From contig JAEWIR010000034.1 in NCBI GenBank assembly GCA_023386965.1, forward strand, positions 42,831 through 106,830: a stretch of 64,000 bases of DNA, in the 5' to 3' direction. Below the pieces are notes generated by a model, which saw only the letters and a program-made list of their open reading frames with translations, did no database searches and had not been told where the DNA came from. Below, in pieces: positions 7,595 to 15,865 of this stretch (position 1 is the stretch's first letter; the number at the start of each line of letters is the position of its first letter). Origin of the DNA: Bacteroidota bacterium. GTDB lineage: Bacteria > Bacteroidota > Bacteroidia > Flavobacteriales > Weeksellaceae. The position numbers and the translations under genes were made by a program.

Positions 7595-8884
7595 ATGAAA
7601 AACTTTTTACTTCCGATTTTTGCTGCCGCCTCAATAGGTTTGGGCGCACAAACCTGGACTCAGCAGAATACTGGGTTCCCTCAACCTTCAACCGGCGCTA
7701 ACCCGGTTAGAATCGTCGACGCTAACACTGTTTGGGCTTTGGGTTATGACGGATCTGCTACAGCTGCTAATTTTCAGACCTTCTCAAAGACCGTTAACGG
7801 TGGTGTATCATGGACTCCGGGATCAATTAATGTGGGGAATCCTACTTATCTGGTGTCCGACCTAACGGCTGTTTCGGGCACAACTGCCTGGGTAACTGCT
7901 ACGCCAACTGCCGGAGGTGCCGGTGGGGGTGTTTGGAAAACAACAGACGGCGGAACCACCTGGACCAAGCAAACTACAGCCTCCTACAATTTGGCAGCTT
8001 CTTTTGTAAATGTTGTCCATTTCTGGGATGCTAATAACGGAGTAACTATGGGTGATCCCACCGGAACTTTGATGGAAATCTATGTAACATCTAATGGCGG
8101 AACGAACTGGACCAAACTTACAAATTCGTCTGTACCCCCAACTCAATCAGGTGAGTATGGCTATGTACATAACCGTGCTGTCGCAGGAGATAATATTTGG
8201 GCAGGTACAAACAAGGGCAGAATCTTCAAATCGGCAGATAAAGGACTTACTTGGACCGTAGTTTCAACCCCAATTACCGATTTTGGCGGAACCGCTTCAA
8301 GTGGAACCATTGCTTTAAAAGATGCTACAACAGGCTGGATTCTGGATAATAATGGCGTTGTAAGAGGCACTACAAATGGCGGAACAAGCTGGACTACACT
8401 AGCTACAATACCACAATCAAACGGTATTGTTTATGTTCCCGGTACTGCAAATACTCTAGTTGCCGTAGGTAATGGTGACGGGTCAAACATCAGTTATAAT
8501 GGCGGCAGTACCTGGACGCCTATTGAAAATACTAACGCTTTTGTAAGTGTTGCTGCTTTAAATTCAACAGCAATATGGGGCGGTGGTTTCAGTGCTACAC
8601 CTACCTCCGGCGGAATTTATAAGCTAGCAGGCATACTTGCTGTAAACGATGTAAAGCCTAATGAGGGCCAGATCGCTGTTTATCCAAATCCTGCAACTGA
8701 TGTTCTGAATATCCGTTACAAAGGAAAGTTGAGCGGGGTGTCAGTTTATGATCTGTCCGGAAAACGCATGGTAATTAATACAGACATAAATTCAGTAGAT
8801 GTAAGTTCCTTGCAGGCCGGTGTCTATATGTTAGTTGTTGAAACCGATAATGGGAAATTTTCTGAAAAGATTATTAAAAAGTAA
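7595..8884 (+). CDS. Secreted T9SS cargo protein with BNR/Ycf48-like repeats
   Basis: A 429-residue protein with a signal peptide (1-18, cleavage near LGAQ). The body is a probable beta-propeller carrying repeated Asp-box/BNR motifs of the form S/T-x-G-G-x-x-W: TTDGGTTWTK, TSNGGTNWTK, SADKGLTWTV, TTNGGTSWTT and SYNGGSTWTP, spaced about 40-60 residues apart, as in sialidase-type and Ycf48-like propellers. Residues about 360-429 are a type A T9SS sorting domain (IAVYPNPATDVLNIR, VSVYDLSGKRM, EKIIKK). Catalytic sialidase residues were not identified, so it may be an adhesive or scaffold protein. Third of the cargo-gene series. Confidence 0.87.
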   Translation: MKNFLLPIFAAASIGLGAQTWTQQNTGFPQPSTGANPVRIVDANTVWALGYDGSATAANFQTFSKTVNGGVSWTPGSINVGNPTYLVSDLTAVSGTTAWVTATPTAGGAGGGVWKTTDGGTTWTKQTTASYNLAASFVNVVHFWDANNGVTMGDPTGTLMEIYVTSNGGTNWTKLTNSSVPPTQSGEYGYVHNRAVAGDNIWAGTNKGRIFKSADKGLTWTVVSTPITDFGGTASSGTIALKDATTGWILDNNGVVRGTTNGGTSWTTLATIPQSNGIVYVPGTANTLVAVGNGDGSNISYNGGSTWTPIENTNAFVSVAALNSTAIWGGGFSATPTSGGIYKLAGILAVNDVKPNEGQIAVYPNPATDVLNIRYKGKLSGVSVYDLSGKRMVINTDINSVDVSSLQAGVYMLVVETDNGKFSEKIIKK

Positions 8885-8902
8885 AATTTCCAGACATTAA
8901 AT

Positions 8903-8929
8903 CGCTCCTTTATGGAGCGTTTTTTTTTG
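8903..8929 (+). terminator. Intrinsic terminator
   Basis: CGCTCC (8903-8908) pairs with GGAGCG (8914-8919), followed by nine T residues. Confidence 0.8.
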
Positions 8930-9092
8930 CTTTGATGTCAAAGAGAAAGCCAATCTGCTAAGTAGGACCCGTGAGGTTTATATCTCAGATATTTTGGTCC
9001 GCAACGCTGAATGCAGTGTTGTAAAATATTCGCACCTGATGTCCGGCCGCGTGCGCCCTTTTTCTTATCTTTAGGCCACCAAAATTTATATT

Positions 9093-9800
9093 ATGTTCGA
9101 AGATAAAGTGGTCTATATTACGGGCGGAACCAAAGGTATTGGTTTCGGTATCGCCGAAGTTTTGATAAAAAACGGAATCAGGGTAGCGGTTTCCGGCAGA
9201 AAACAGGAAGATGCCGAGGAGGCAGCCAAAATACTTTCCGATGACGGAACAATGGCATTCGGAATTGCATCGGATGTCCGCAATTTTGAAGATGAGAAAA
9301 ATGCGGTGGCTGAAATCATCAATAAATTCGGCAGACTGGATTACGTGATCGCCAATGCGGGTTTGGGCGTCTTCAAACCCATCGACCAAATGGAACTGGA
9401 GGACTGGAACAGCATGATAGAAACCAACCTGACTGGTATTTTCCACACCCTGAAAGCCTCTGTAGATGAGCTAAAGAAAACGGAAGGTTATTATATCACC
9501 ATTTCCAGCCTGGCAGGGACCAACTTCTTTGAAAATGGCGCGGGTTACAACGCCTCCAAGTTTGGTGCGGTAGGTTTTACACAAGCCGCCATGATCGATT
9601 TGCGTAAGTACAATATTAAAGTGTCCACCATTATGCCGGGGTCTGTTTCCACCAATTTTAACGGTAATGAACCTTCCGAAAAGGATGCCTGGAAAATTCA
9701 GCCTGAAGATCTTGGTGAACTGGTAATGGATATTCTCAAGATGAATCCGCGTACCTTGCCGAGTAAGATTGAGATTAGGCCCTCTAAACCAAACAGTTAA
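9093..9800 (+). CDS. SDR family oxidoreductase
   Basis: A 235-residue classical short-chain dehydrogenase/reductase. Cofactor motif TGGTKGIGFGIAE (about 10-22), NAG motif VIANAGLG (about 87-94), catalytic Ser in TISSLAG (about 136-142) and YxxxK in YNASKFG (about 152-158). The arginine in VSGRKQ after the second strand favours NADP(H). The length is short for the family and there is no obvious substrate signature. It stands alone, with a strong hairpin terminator downstream; TATCTTTA near 9067 is a probable -7 element one base off consensus. Substrate unknown. Confidence 0.85.
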   Translation: MFEDKVVYITGGTKGIGFGIAEVLIKNGIRVAVSGRKQEDAEEAAKILSDDGTMAFGIASDVRNFEDEKNAVAEIINKFGRLDYVIANAGLGVFKPIDQMELEDWNSMIETNLTGIFHTLKASVDELKKTEGYYITISSLAGTNFFENGAGYNASKFGAVGFTQAAMIDLRKYNIKVSTIMPGSVSTNFNGNEPSEKDAWKIQPEDLGELVMDILKMNPRTLPSKIEIRPSKPNS

Positions 9801-9809
9801 TTATGCAGT

Positions 9810-9858
9810 AAATATTATTCAGCATAGTGCTATGCATGCATAATATTTATTTTTTTTA
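9810..9858 (+). terminator. Long hairpin terminator overlapping the etfB promoter region
   Basis: TAAATATTAT (9810-9819) pairs with ATAATATTTA (9841-9850), GCATAG (9823-9828) pairs with CTATGC (9831-9836), and eight T residues follow. It terminates the SDR gene. The same DNA contains the perfect palindrome TATGCATGCATA (9832-9843), a possible operator for etfBA. Confidence 0.7.
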
Positions 9859-9923
9859 TCTTAGCGAAAATAAACTTCATAACCAGAGCCTTTTGGTTCT
9901 AAATCTATAAAATAACTTTCAAC

Positions 9924-10670
9924 ATGAAAATATTAGTTTGTATCAGTAGTGTTCCGGATACTACTTCCAAAATTAATTTTACGGCAGATAAATCTGCGCT
10001 GGACAAAAACGGCATACAGTGGGTGATCAATCCTCTGGACGAGTTCGCATTAACCAAAGCTGTGAAGCTGCAGGAATCCCAGGGTGCTACTGTAACTGTA
10101 CTTAATGTAGGTGATGCCGGTACTGAGCCTGTAATCCGGAAAGCGCTTGCTATTGGTGCAAACGATGCGGTAAGGATCAATGCGGAGCCAAAAGACAGTT
10201 ATTCAGTTGCCAAAGAGATCGCAGCCGTTGCTGAAGCAGGTGGTTATGACCTTATCCTTTGCGGACGTGAATCCATTGATTATAACGGTGGTGCGGTTCC
10301 GGGCATGGTGGCGCAGCTGCTGAACAGGCCATTTGTAAACGCCTGTGTAGGACTGGAAGTGAACGGGGCTGAGGCTCAGGCTGTTCGTGAGATTGAAGGA
10401 GGTAAGGAAACCATCTCTGTAAAACTTCCGGCAGTTATTGCAGGTCAGAAAGGTATGGTAGACGAGAAAGAACTCATTATCCCGAATATGAGAGGGATCA
10501 TGTCGGCAAGGACAAAACCATTAAACGTACAGGAAGGCACATCTGCTCAGGTTAAAGTGCAGGGTGTTTCTTACGATTCCGTTCCGCCAAGAGCGGCGGT
10601 CAAAATGGTATCGCCGGATAATATAGACGAACTTGTAAGACTGCTGCACGAAGAGGCAAAAGTGATCTAA
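9924..10670 (+). CDS. etfB: Electron transfer flavoprotein subunit beta
   Basis: A 248-residue ETF beta subunit. ETF is the soluble FAD/AMP heterodimer that takes electrons from acyl-CoA and other dehydrogenases and passes them to ETF:quinone oxidoreductase. Visible features are the N-terminal KILVCISSVPDT strand, NPLDEFALTKAVKL, the AMP-binding region DLILCGRESIDYNGGAVPGM (about 109-128) and the conserved SARTKPL near residue 193. It lies 31 bp before etfA, as a two-gene operon. A near-consensus -7 element (TATCTTAG, 9858-9865) follows a 12-bp palindrome, suggesting regulated expression with fatty-acid or amino-acid catabolism. Confidence 0.95.
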   Translation: MKILVCISSVPDTTSKINFTADKSALDKNGIQWVINPLDEFALTKAVKLQESQGATVTVLNVGDAGTEPVIRKALAIGANDAVRINAEPKDSYSVAKEIAAVAEAGGYDLILCGRESIDYNGGAVPGMVAQLLNRPFVNACVGLEVNGAEAQAVREIEGGKETISVKLPAVIAGQKGMVDEKELIIPNMRGIMSARTKPLNVQEGTSAQVKVQGVSYDSVPPRAAVKMVSPDNIDELVRLLHEEAKVI

Positions 10671-10701
10671 TTCAGACAAAATTAATTTAAAAAGATTTAA
10701 A

Positions 10702-11649
10702 ATGGCAATATTCGTATATGCAGAAAATATAAACGGAGTTTATAAAAAAGCCGCTTTTGAAGCTGTTTCCTACGCTAAATCTGTAGCCGACGGTATGGGC
10801 GATACAGTGACGGCAGTTTCGGTGAACCCGACTGACGGAGCACATTCTTTATATAAATATGGAGCAAACAAAGTCATTAATATTAAAGATGACGGTTTGA
10901 AGAATTTCAGTGCACGTGCTTATGCTGAGGCAATGAATGCGGTAGCAGACGGAAATGTGATTGTATTCCCACACACTACAGACGCTTCTTCAGTTGCACC
11001 CATGCTGGCAGTGATGAAGGATTTCTCGCTGATTACCAATGTACTTGATGCTCCGGAAAGCACATCGCCGTTTCAGGTGAAAAGAAAAGCCTTTTCCGGA
11101 AAGGGTTATATGCATGCAAAAGCCGAGGGGCAGGGCGTCATCATCACTGTTTCCCAGAATGCGTTCGGTGTGAAGGAAAATGCTGCGGCAGGAACCGAGG
11201 AAGTGAAAGACCTTACGATTGCAAATGAAGATACCAAAGTTTTGTCTCACGAACAAAGTTCCGGTAAACTGGACCTTAAAGAAGCAGAGGTAGTGGTATC
11301 GGCAGGCCGTGGAATGAAGGGGCCGGAAAACTGGGGTATGATTGAGGATCTGGCCAACACTTTGGGTGCGGCTACAGCCTGCTCCAAGCCAGTATCCGAT
11401 ATTGGCTGGAGACCGCACTCCGAGCACGTAGGACAAACAGGGAAAGCCATTGCGCCTAACCTTTATATCGCTGTAGGAATTTCAGGAGCTATACAACACC
11501 TTGCAGGGGTTAACTCCTCCAAGACGATTGTGGTGATTAACAGTGATGCGGAAGCGCCTTTCTTCAAATCGGCAGATTATGGAGTAGTGGGCGATGCTTT
11601 CCAGATCATTCCTGCACTTACAGAGAAAATCAAAGCATTGAAAGGGTAG
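10702..11649 (+). CDS. etfA: Electron transfer flavoprotein subunit alpha
   Basis: A 315-residue ETF alpha subunit, partner of the gene before. The N-terminal domain (about 1-185) has the usual ETF fold. The C-terminal FAD domain shows the conserved signature [20 protein letters not shown] (about 199-218), [20 protein letters not shown] (about 234-253) and [19 protein letters not shown] (about 260-278), ending with the [19 protein letters not shown] stretch. All elements expected to hold FAD are present. A strong terminator lies 23 bp after the stop. Confidence 0.96.
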   Translation: MAIFVYAENINGVYKKAAFEAVSYAKSVADGMGDTVTAVSVNPTDGAHSLYKYGANKVINIKDDGLKNFSARAYAEAMNAVADGNVIVFPHTTDASSVAPMLAVMKDFSLITNVLDAPESTSPFQVKRKAFSGKGYMHAKAEGQGVIITVSQNAFGVKENAAAGTEEVKDLTIANEDTKVLSHEQSSGKLDLKEAEVVVSAGRGMKGPENWGMIEDLANTLGAATACSKPVSDIGWRPHSEHVGQTGKAIAPNLYIAVGISGAIQHLAGVNSSKTIVVINSDAEAPFFKSADYGVVGDAFQIIPALTEKIKALKG

Positions 11650-11671
11650 ATAAAACCCTTGCTATAGACAG

Positions 11672-11697
11672 AGTCCGGCTGAGTCCGGACTTTTTTA
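11672..11697 (+). terminator. Intrinsic terminator after etfBA
   Basis: AGTCCGG (11672-11678) pairs with CCGGACT (11685-11691), followed by T residues. Confidence 0.8.
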
Positions 11698-11743
11698 TTT
11701 TTAAGCCTGAAACCAAAGTTTCAGAATAAATACTAAATTTAAT

Positions 11744-11751
11744 TATATTTG
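11744..11751 (+). promoter_or_regulatory. -7 element TATATTTG abutting the start codon
   Basis: An exact TAnnTTTG element whose last base is only five bases before the ATG at 11757. It implies a leaderless or nearly leaderless mRNA and excludes the upstream GTG at 11751 as start. Confidence 0.65.
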
Positions 11752-11756
11752 TGGTT

Positions 11757-12353
11757 ATGGATTTAAAGCAACTCGTCATACGCGGAATTTCATACAGCCA
11801 GACCCAGTCCGGTGCTTATGCGCTGCTGCTGGAGCATGAAGAAACCAATGTGAAACTTCCGGTGGTAATTGGGAATTTTGAGGCGCAGTCCATCTCTTTG
11901 GGTTTGGAGAAGGACATACATCCGCCCAGACCATTAACCCATGACCTGTTCGCCAAGTTTATAACAGACACAAAGCATTCTATTGCTTCCGTCATCATCT
12001 ATCAGATTGTGGACGGTGTTTTCTTTTCAAATATAAATCTTCTGAATGATGAAACGGGACAGCCCGTAGTCCTGGATGCCCGAACTTCAGATGCAGTAGC
12101 AATGGCCGTACGTTTTGATGCGCCCATATTTACCACGGAAGAGGTTCTTAGTGAAGCCGGAATCCTGCTTGAAATAGAGGAAAAGCAGCCGGAAGATCCC
12201 GAATTCAGTGATTTGGTCGCCGATCAGTCGCTGAGCTCACTCTCTATGGATGACCTTCAGAAACTGCTGGAAGATGCGGTGAAGGACGAGGATTTTGATA
12301 CCGCCATGGAAATTCAGGAGGAGATCAAGAGGAGGAAAAAGAAAATTGAATAA
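11757..12353 (+). CDS. Bifunctional nuclease family protein (DUF151) with UVR-like tail
   Basis: A 198-residue protein. Residues about 1-135 are a DUF151/bifunctional nuclease domain (LPVVIGNFEAQSI, RPLTHDLF, DARTSDAVAMAVRF). The C-terminal 35 residues contain DLQKLLEDAVKDEDFDTAME, a UVR motif of the kind that binds UvrA/UvrB or Clp partners, an arrangement usual in Bacteroidota. Family members have been described with DNase and RNase activity; the cellular role here is unknown. The ATG at 11757 is preferred over the in-frame GTG at 11751 because the latter lies inside the -7 promoter element. The next gene starts 13 bp downstream, probably in the same operon. Confidence 0.88.
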   Translation: MDLKQLVIRGISYSQTQSGAYALLLEHEETNVKLPVVIGNFEAQSISLGLEKDIHPPRPLTHDLFAKFITDTKHSIASVIIYQIVDGVFFSNINLLNDETGQPVVLDARTSDAVAMAVRFDAPIFTTEEVLSEAGILLEIEEKQPEDPEFSDLVADQSLSSLSMDDLQKLLEDAVKDEDFDTAMEIQEEIKRRKKKIE

Positions 12354-12366
12354 TCATACTATTTTT

Positions 12367-13689
12367 ATGAATTTAAAATTAAGACTCACCGTCCTGAGTT
12401 TTCTGCAGTTTTTTGTGTGGGGAGCCTGGCTAACAACTTTGGGTACCTATGGTTTCTCCTATAAAGAGTGGAGTGGTGCCGAGTTCGGTGCCGTATTTTC
12501 TACCCTTGGGATAGCGTCGATATTTATGCCGGCACTTATGGGTATAGTTGCCGACAAATGGGTTAATGCCGAAAAATTATACGGAACACTTCATATTCTG
12601 TATGGCCTCACGCTCTTTTTGCTGGCACAAACGGATGATCCCACTACATTTTTCTGGATTTTGCTCGTGGGGATGTGTTTCTATATGCCTACTTTGTCAT
12701 TGTCCAATTCAATTTCTTATAAGTTGCTGAAGGACAGTCAGTATGATGTGGTGAAAGTTTTCCCCCCAATCCGTGTTTGGGGTACCATAGGTTTCATTGC
12801 TGCCATGTGGTGCACCAATATCTTCAGTGATGAGCAGTCGTTCTCTTCCTTTGGAATTAAAATAGGCCAGTCAGTTGCAGATATTCTTGGTAATTCACTT
12901 AATGCAAATCAATTTTATTTTGCAGGAATTTTCGCGGTCGTGTTGGGAGTTTTCTCTTTTTTTCTTCCTAAATGTCCCCCACCAAGGCTCATAAGCAAGG
13001 ATGCCACTGTTGCCCAAAAATTAGGTCTGGATGCTTTTAAACTTTTCAGGGAAAAGAAAATGGCCCTGTTCTTTGTTTTTTCTATGTTTCTGGGTGCAGC
13101 ACTGCAGCTTACAAATATGTACGGTGATACTTTTCTGAAGGATTTTGGTTCAGTAGTAGCCTATAAAGATTCGGCGGTTGTGCAGTATTCCACAATGATT
13201 ATTTCAATTTCGCAGATTTCTGAAACTCTCTTCATACTTGCCATACCTTTTTTCCTTTATAGATTTGGTATTAAAAAAGTGATGCTCATCTCGATGGTAG
13301 CATGGGTGCTTCGTTTCGGATTTTTCTCCTTCGGAGAGCCTGAAGGCTTTGGTCTTCTGCTCATCATCCTATCGAATATTATATACGGAATGGCGTTCGA
13401 TTTCTTTAATATTTCGGGCTCTCTGTTTGTAGAAACGAACACTGACAGCAAAATCCGTTCTTCTGCGCAGGGCCTTTTTATGATGATGACAAATGGCTTT
13501 GGAGCTATCCTTGGAAGCGCGGTCAGTGGTTGGTTAATTTCTACCTTCTTTTCTACAAACGACGGTGGCAAAATGTGGCATGAGATCTGGCTTGCGTTCG
13601 CGCTTTATTCACTTGTTGTGGCCATTCTCTTTGCCATTATGTTCAAGCATAAACACAACCCCGAAGCTATCGGCGCTGTAAAACATTAA
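12367..13689 (+). CDS. MFS transporter, nucleoside:H+ symporter (NupG-like) family
   Basis: A 440-residue protein with about 12 transmembrane segments. The N-terminus LSFLQFFVWGAWLTTLGTYG, GIVADKWVNAEKLYG (loop 2-3) and PPIRVWGTIGFIAAMW are typical of the nucleoside:H+ symporter branch of the major facilitator superfamily (NupG/XapB), which imports nucleosides across the inner membrane. The ATG at 12367 is chosen because the longer frame (from 12295) overlaps the end of the upstream nuclease gene and adds a charged tail before the first helix. It follows that gene by 13 bp, so nuclease and nucleoside uptake may be co-expressed. Actual substrate is inferred. Confidence 0.82.
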   Translation: MNLKLRLTVLSFLQFFVWGAWLTTLGTYGFSYKEWSGAEFGAVFSTLGIASIFMPALMGIVADKWVNAEKLYGTLHILYGLTLFLLAQTDDPTTFFWILLVGMCFYMPTLSLSNSISYKLLKDSQYDVVKVFPPIRVWGTIGFIAAMWCTNIFSDEQSFSSFGIKIGQSVADILGNSLNANQFYFAGIFAVVLGVFSFFLPKCPPPRLISKDATVAQKLGLDAFKLFREKKMALFFVFSMFLGAALQLTNMYGDTFLKDFGSVVAYKDSAVVQYSTMIISISQISETLFILAIPFFLYRFGIKKVMLISMVAWVLRFGFFSFGEPEGFGLLLIILSNIIYGMAFDFFNISGSLFVETNTDSKIRSSAQGLFMMMTNGFGAILGSAVSGWLISTFFSTNDGGKMWHEIWLAFALYSLVVAILFAIMFKHKHNPEAIGAVKH

Positions 13690-13708
13690 ACTGAAAAAAC
13701 AAATAATC

Positions 13709-14494
13709 ATGATGAAACTAAAATTAACAGCTCTCACACTGATGCTGGTTTCCGGTCTGTCCTTTGCCCAAAAGGTAAAATACAGTAAGGAAGAAATCAA
13801 GGAGATGGACAATTACATGTTCGAGGAAATGTTCACCGGCTTCTCGCCCAAAAAAGAAACGCGTATACTGCTGAAGGATGCTACAAACATTCAGGGTACT
13901 GCCAGAGACTTGGACAGGAAGAAGGGACAAATCTATTCTGTAAAGGTAAAAAACAGTTCTACGGGAAAGGATGAAACCTTTAAGGCTGAAGATATTGAAG
14001 AGATGTATTTACCTGTGTCAGGATTCGAAAAAGGCATGCGTACGGCCAATTACTTCAACAAAATCAATAACTGGAGCCGCAAGAGCCCTTCTAAAATAAC
14101 AAATAAAGACGAAGTGTACCTGCGTAACCAAACTGTTTCGCTCAAAAATAAAAAAGCTGAGAAGGAATATCTGATGCAGCTCATCAATCCGGACTTCAGC
14201 AGCATCATTGAAGTATATGCCGATCCTGTAGCCTCAGAAACGGCGGGCGTTTCTTTTTCTATGGGACCAATCAGCAGCCCTCAGGTAGGCGGTGGGGTTA
14301 CCAAATCATTTTATGTGAGAAAAAGTGACCGCGTGATTTGGCTGAAGAAATCGGACTTTGAAGAGAATTATAATTTCCTGTTTGGCGATAACAAAGAATT
14401 TATGGCAAAGTATCCTGCAGAATCCGTGAAGTGGGAATATTTTAGCTGGTTGGTTTTTCAGTACACGAAAATGACCGAAGAAGCAAAGGGGTAA
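13709..14494 (+). CDS. Secreted protein of unknown function
   Basis: A 261-residue protein with a Sec signal peptide (LTALTLMLVSGLSFAQ, cleavage near residue 21). The mature part is charged and has no recognised domain; the segment RILLKDATNIQGTARDLDRK may be a small beta domain, and FKAEDIEEMYLPVSGFEK is a conserved-looking stretch. No lipobox, no outer-membrane C-terminal aromatic pattern and no sorting domain were seen, so a soluble periplasmic protein is the simplest reading. It lies 19 bp after the MFS gene and ends at a hairpin terminator. ATG codons at 13709 and 13712 are equally possible starts. No function assigned. Confidence 0.75.
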   Translation: MMKLKLTALTLMLVSGLSFAQKVKYSKEEIKEMDNYMFEEMFTGFSPKKETRILLKDATNIQGTARDLDRKKGQIYSVKVKNSSTGKDETFKAEDIEEMYLPVSGFEKGMRTANYFNKINNWSRKSPSKITNKDEVYLRNQTVSLKNKKAEKEYLMQLINPDFSSIIEVYADPVASETAGVSFSMGPISSPQVGGGVTKSFYVRKSDRVIWLKKSDFEENYNFLFGDNKEFMAKYPAESVKWEYFSWLVFQYTKMTEEAKG

Positions 14495-14515
14495 TCTCCC
14501 TGAAATTATTTATTG

Positions 14516-14543
14516 AAACACACTTATACAGGTGTGTTTTTTT
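14516..14543 (+). terminator. Intrinsic terminator
   Basis: AAACACAC (14516-14523) pairs with GTGTGTTT (14532-14539), followed by T residues. Confidence 0.75.
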
Positions 14544-14658
14544 CAATATACCTTTCAAACATATTCATTGCAGATGACTGCGTGCCTTTGGATGAGTGTG
14601 TTTTCACCTTAAACACAACTTAATAAATTATACAAACTAAAACCAATAAATAACCACG

Positions 14659-15744
14659 ATGAACAGAAAAATTTTACTATCGGGAATAGCGCTGTCAGTT
14701 TCAGCGGTGCTGTTTGCTCAGGAAACTCCAACGCTCGGACAGATGATGAAAGAGCACGCTGCTAAAGTAGACAGCATAGTTGTTGCCGAAAAAATGATGA
14801 TGAATGCCGAATTTAACCGTCTGGATTCAGAATATAATGAAGGCAGAATTACTGCCGCTCAAAAGGAGACGCAGCATAAAGAAATTGCTGACCGCTATGA
14901 ACAGGCTGTTCGCGATAAAGTGAAGGCGGAGAGGGAAGTATTGGATGAAGTTACAGAAGATGTTCTGGCTTCTGCCATGCAAAATTCTGACAGCGGTGAA
15001 GACACGGAAACTTCAGAAGTTAGTGTGATTGTAAAGCATAAGGGTAAAAAAAGTAAACATCCTAAAGATTTACTGAACAGTTCGGATCTTGCCGTTAGCA
15101 TTGGCATACCCACCTTAACCAACAGCGATGCACCGTTTAATTTCCTTAATGATCAATCTGAAGTTCGGCTGGGACAGAGCATGTCCTGGAATTTTGTGCT
15201 GCGCCGTGAGAATCAGTTAGGAAATTATAAAAGTCCCGTGTTCATAAACTATGGTTTAGGTTTCAGGGAAGATGTTTACGACCTGGGCCCGGAACGGGTG
15301 TTCGCACAAACCGGGGAATACCTTTACATTGCACCCTTTGATGGAGGAAAAATAAAATACTCCAATTTGGCCGTTGATTATATTGAAGTTCCCGTGGGCG
15401 TCAACTTTGTATTGAATCCCAAATACACAGAGCATGAAGGTACTGAATATCTGGACGCAACAAGGAGCCAGTTTCGTGTGGGTCTGGGTATCTACGGAGG
15501 AGTAAAAGTAGGCAACCGGATAAAATACAGGTATTCCTCCGATGTAAGCAACAAAATTGTGGTACAGGAAAGGGTGACTGACGGTGTGAGCCCGTTTCTT
15601 TTCGGCGGAAAATTCAGTCTCGGTTACGGCGGTATTCATCTGTTCTTAAAGAAGGATTTTACTCCGATATTCGAAAAAGACACGCAACTTAATAATAAGC
15701 TCGGTCTTCAGTTTGGGTTGGAATTCGTAAATGTAACATTTTAA
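14659..15744 (+). CDS. Secreted coiled-coil plus beta-barrel protein, unknown function
   Basis: A 361-residue protein with a signal peptide (residues 1-21, VSAVLFAQ). Residues about 25-110 are predicted alpha-helical and highly charged (coiled-coil-like, rich in Glu/Lys/Ala). From about 140 to the end the pattern is alternating hydrophobic strands (SMSWNFVLRREN, VFINYGLGFRED, FRVGLGIYGGVKVG, GLQFGLEFVNVTF) ending in phenylalanine, which suggests an outer-membrane beta-barrel. A periplasmic helical part with a membrane barrel is inferred, not proven. It is flanked by terminators on both sides and stands alone. Confidence 0.72.
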   Translation: MNRKILLSGIALSVSAVLFAQETPTLGQMMKEHAAKVDSIVVAEKMMMNAEFNRLDSEYNEGRITAAQKETQHKEIADRYEQAVRDKVKAEREVLDEVTEDVLASAMQNSDSGEDTETSEVSVIVKHKGKKSKHPKDLLNSSDLAVSIGIPTLTNSDAPFNFLNDQSEVRLGQSMSWNFVLRRENQLGNYKSPVFINYGLGFREDVYDLGPERVFAQTGEYLYIAPFDGGKIKYSNLAVDYIEVPVGVNFVLNPKYTEHEGTEYLDATRSQFRVGLGIYGGVKVGNRIKYRYSSDVSNKIVVQERVTDGVSPFLFGGKFSLGYGGIHLFLKKDFTPIFEKDTQLNNKLGLQFGLEFVNVTF

Positions 15745-15765
15745 CGAGCCCTTCAAAATCATGAA

Positions 15766-15796
15766 AAACACACTCCGGACGAGTGTGTTTTTTTTC
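15766..15796 (+). terminator. Intrinsic terminator
   Basis: AAACACACTC (15766-15775) pairs perfectly with GAGTGTGTTT (15781-15790), followed by T residues. Confidence 0.88.
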
Positions 15797-15865
15797 GTAA
15801 TTTGCGGCTTCTTAAAATCAATAAAAAGGCGGTCTTTACTGCCATCAATCAAATAATTTAACAAA

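Noticed and set aside
8930..9092. Small gene between the BNR protein and the SDR gene
   Set aside because: No open frame with a start and composition like its neighbours; only a probable -7 element near 9067.
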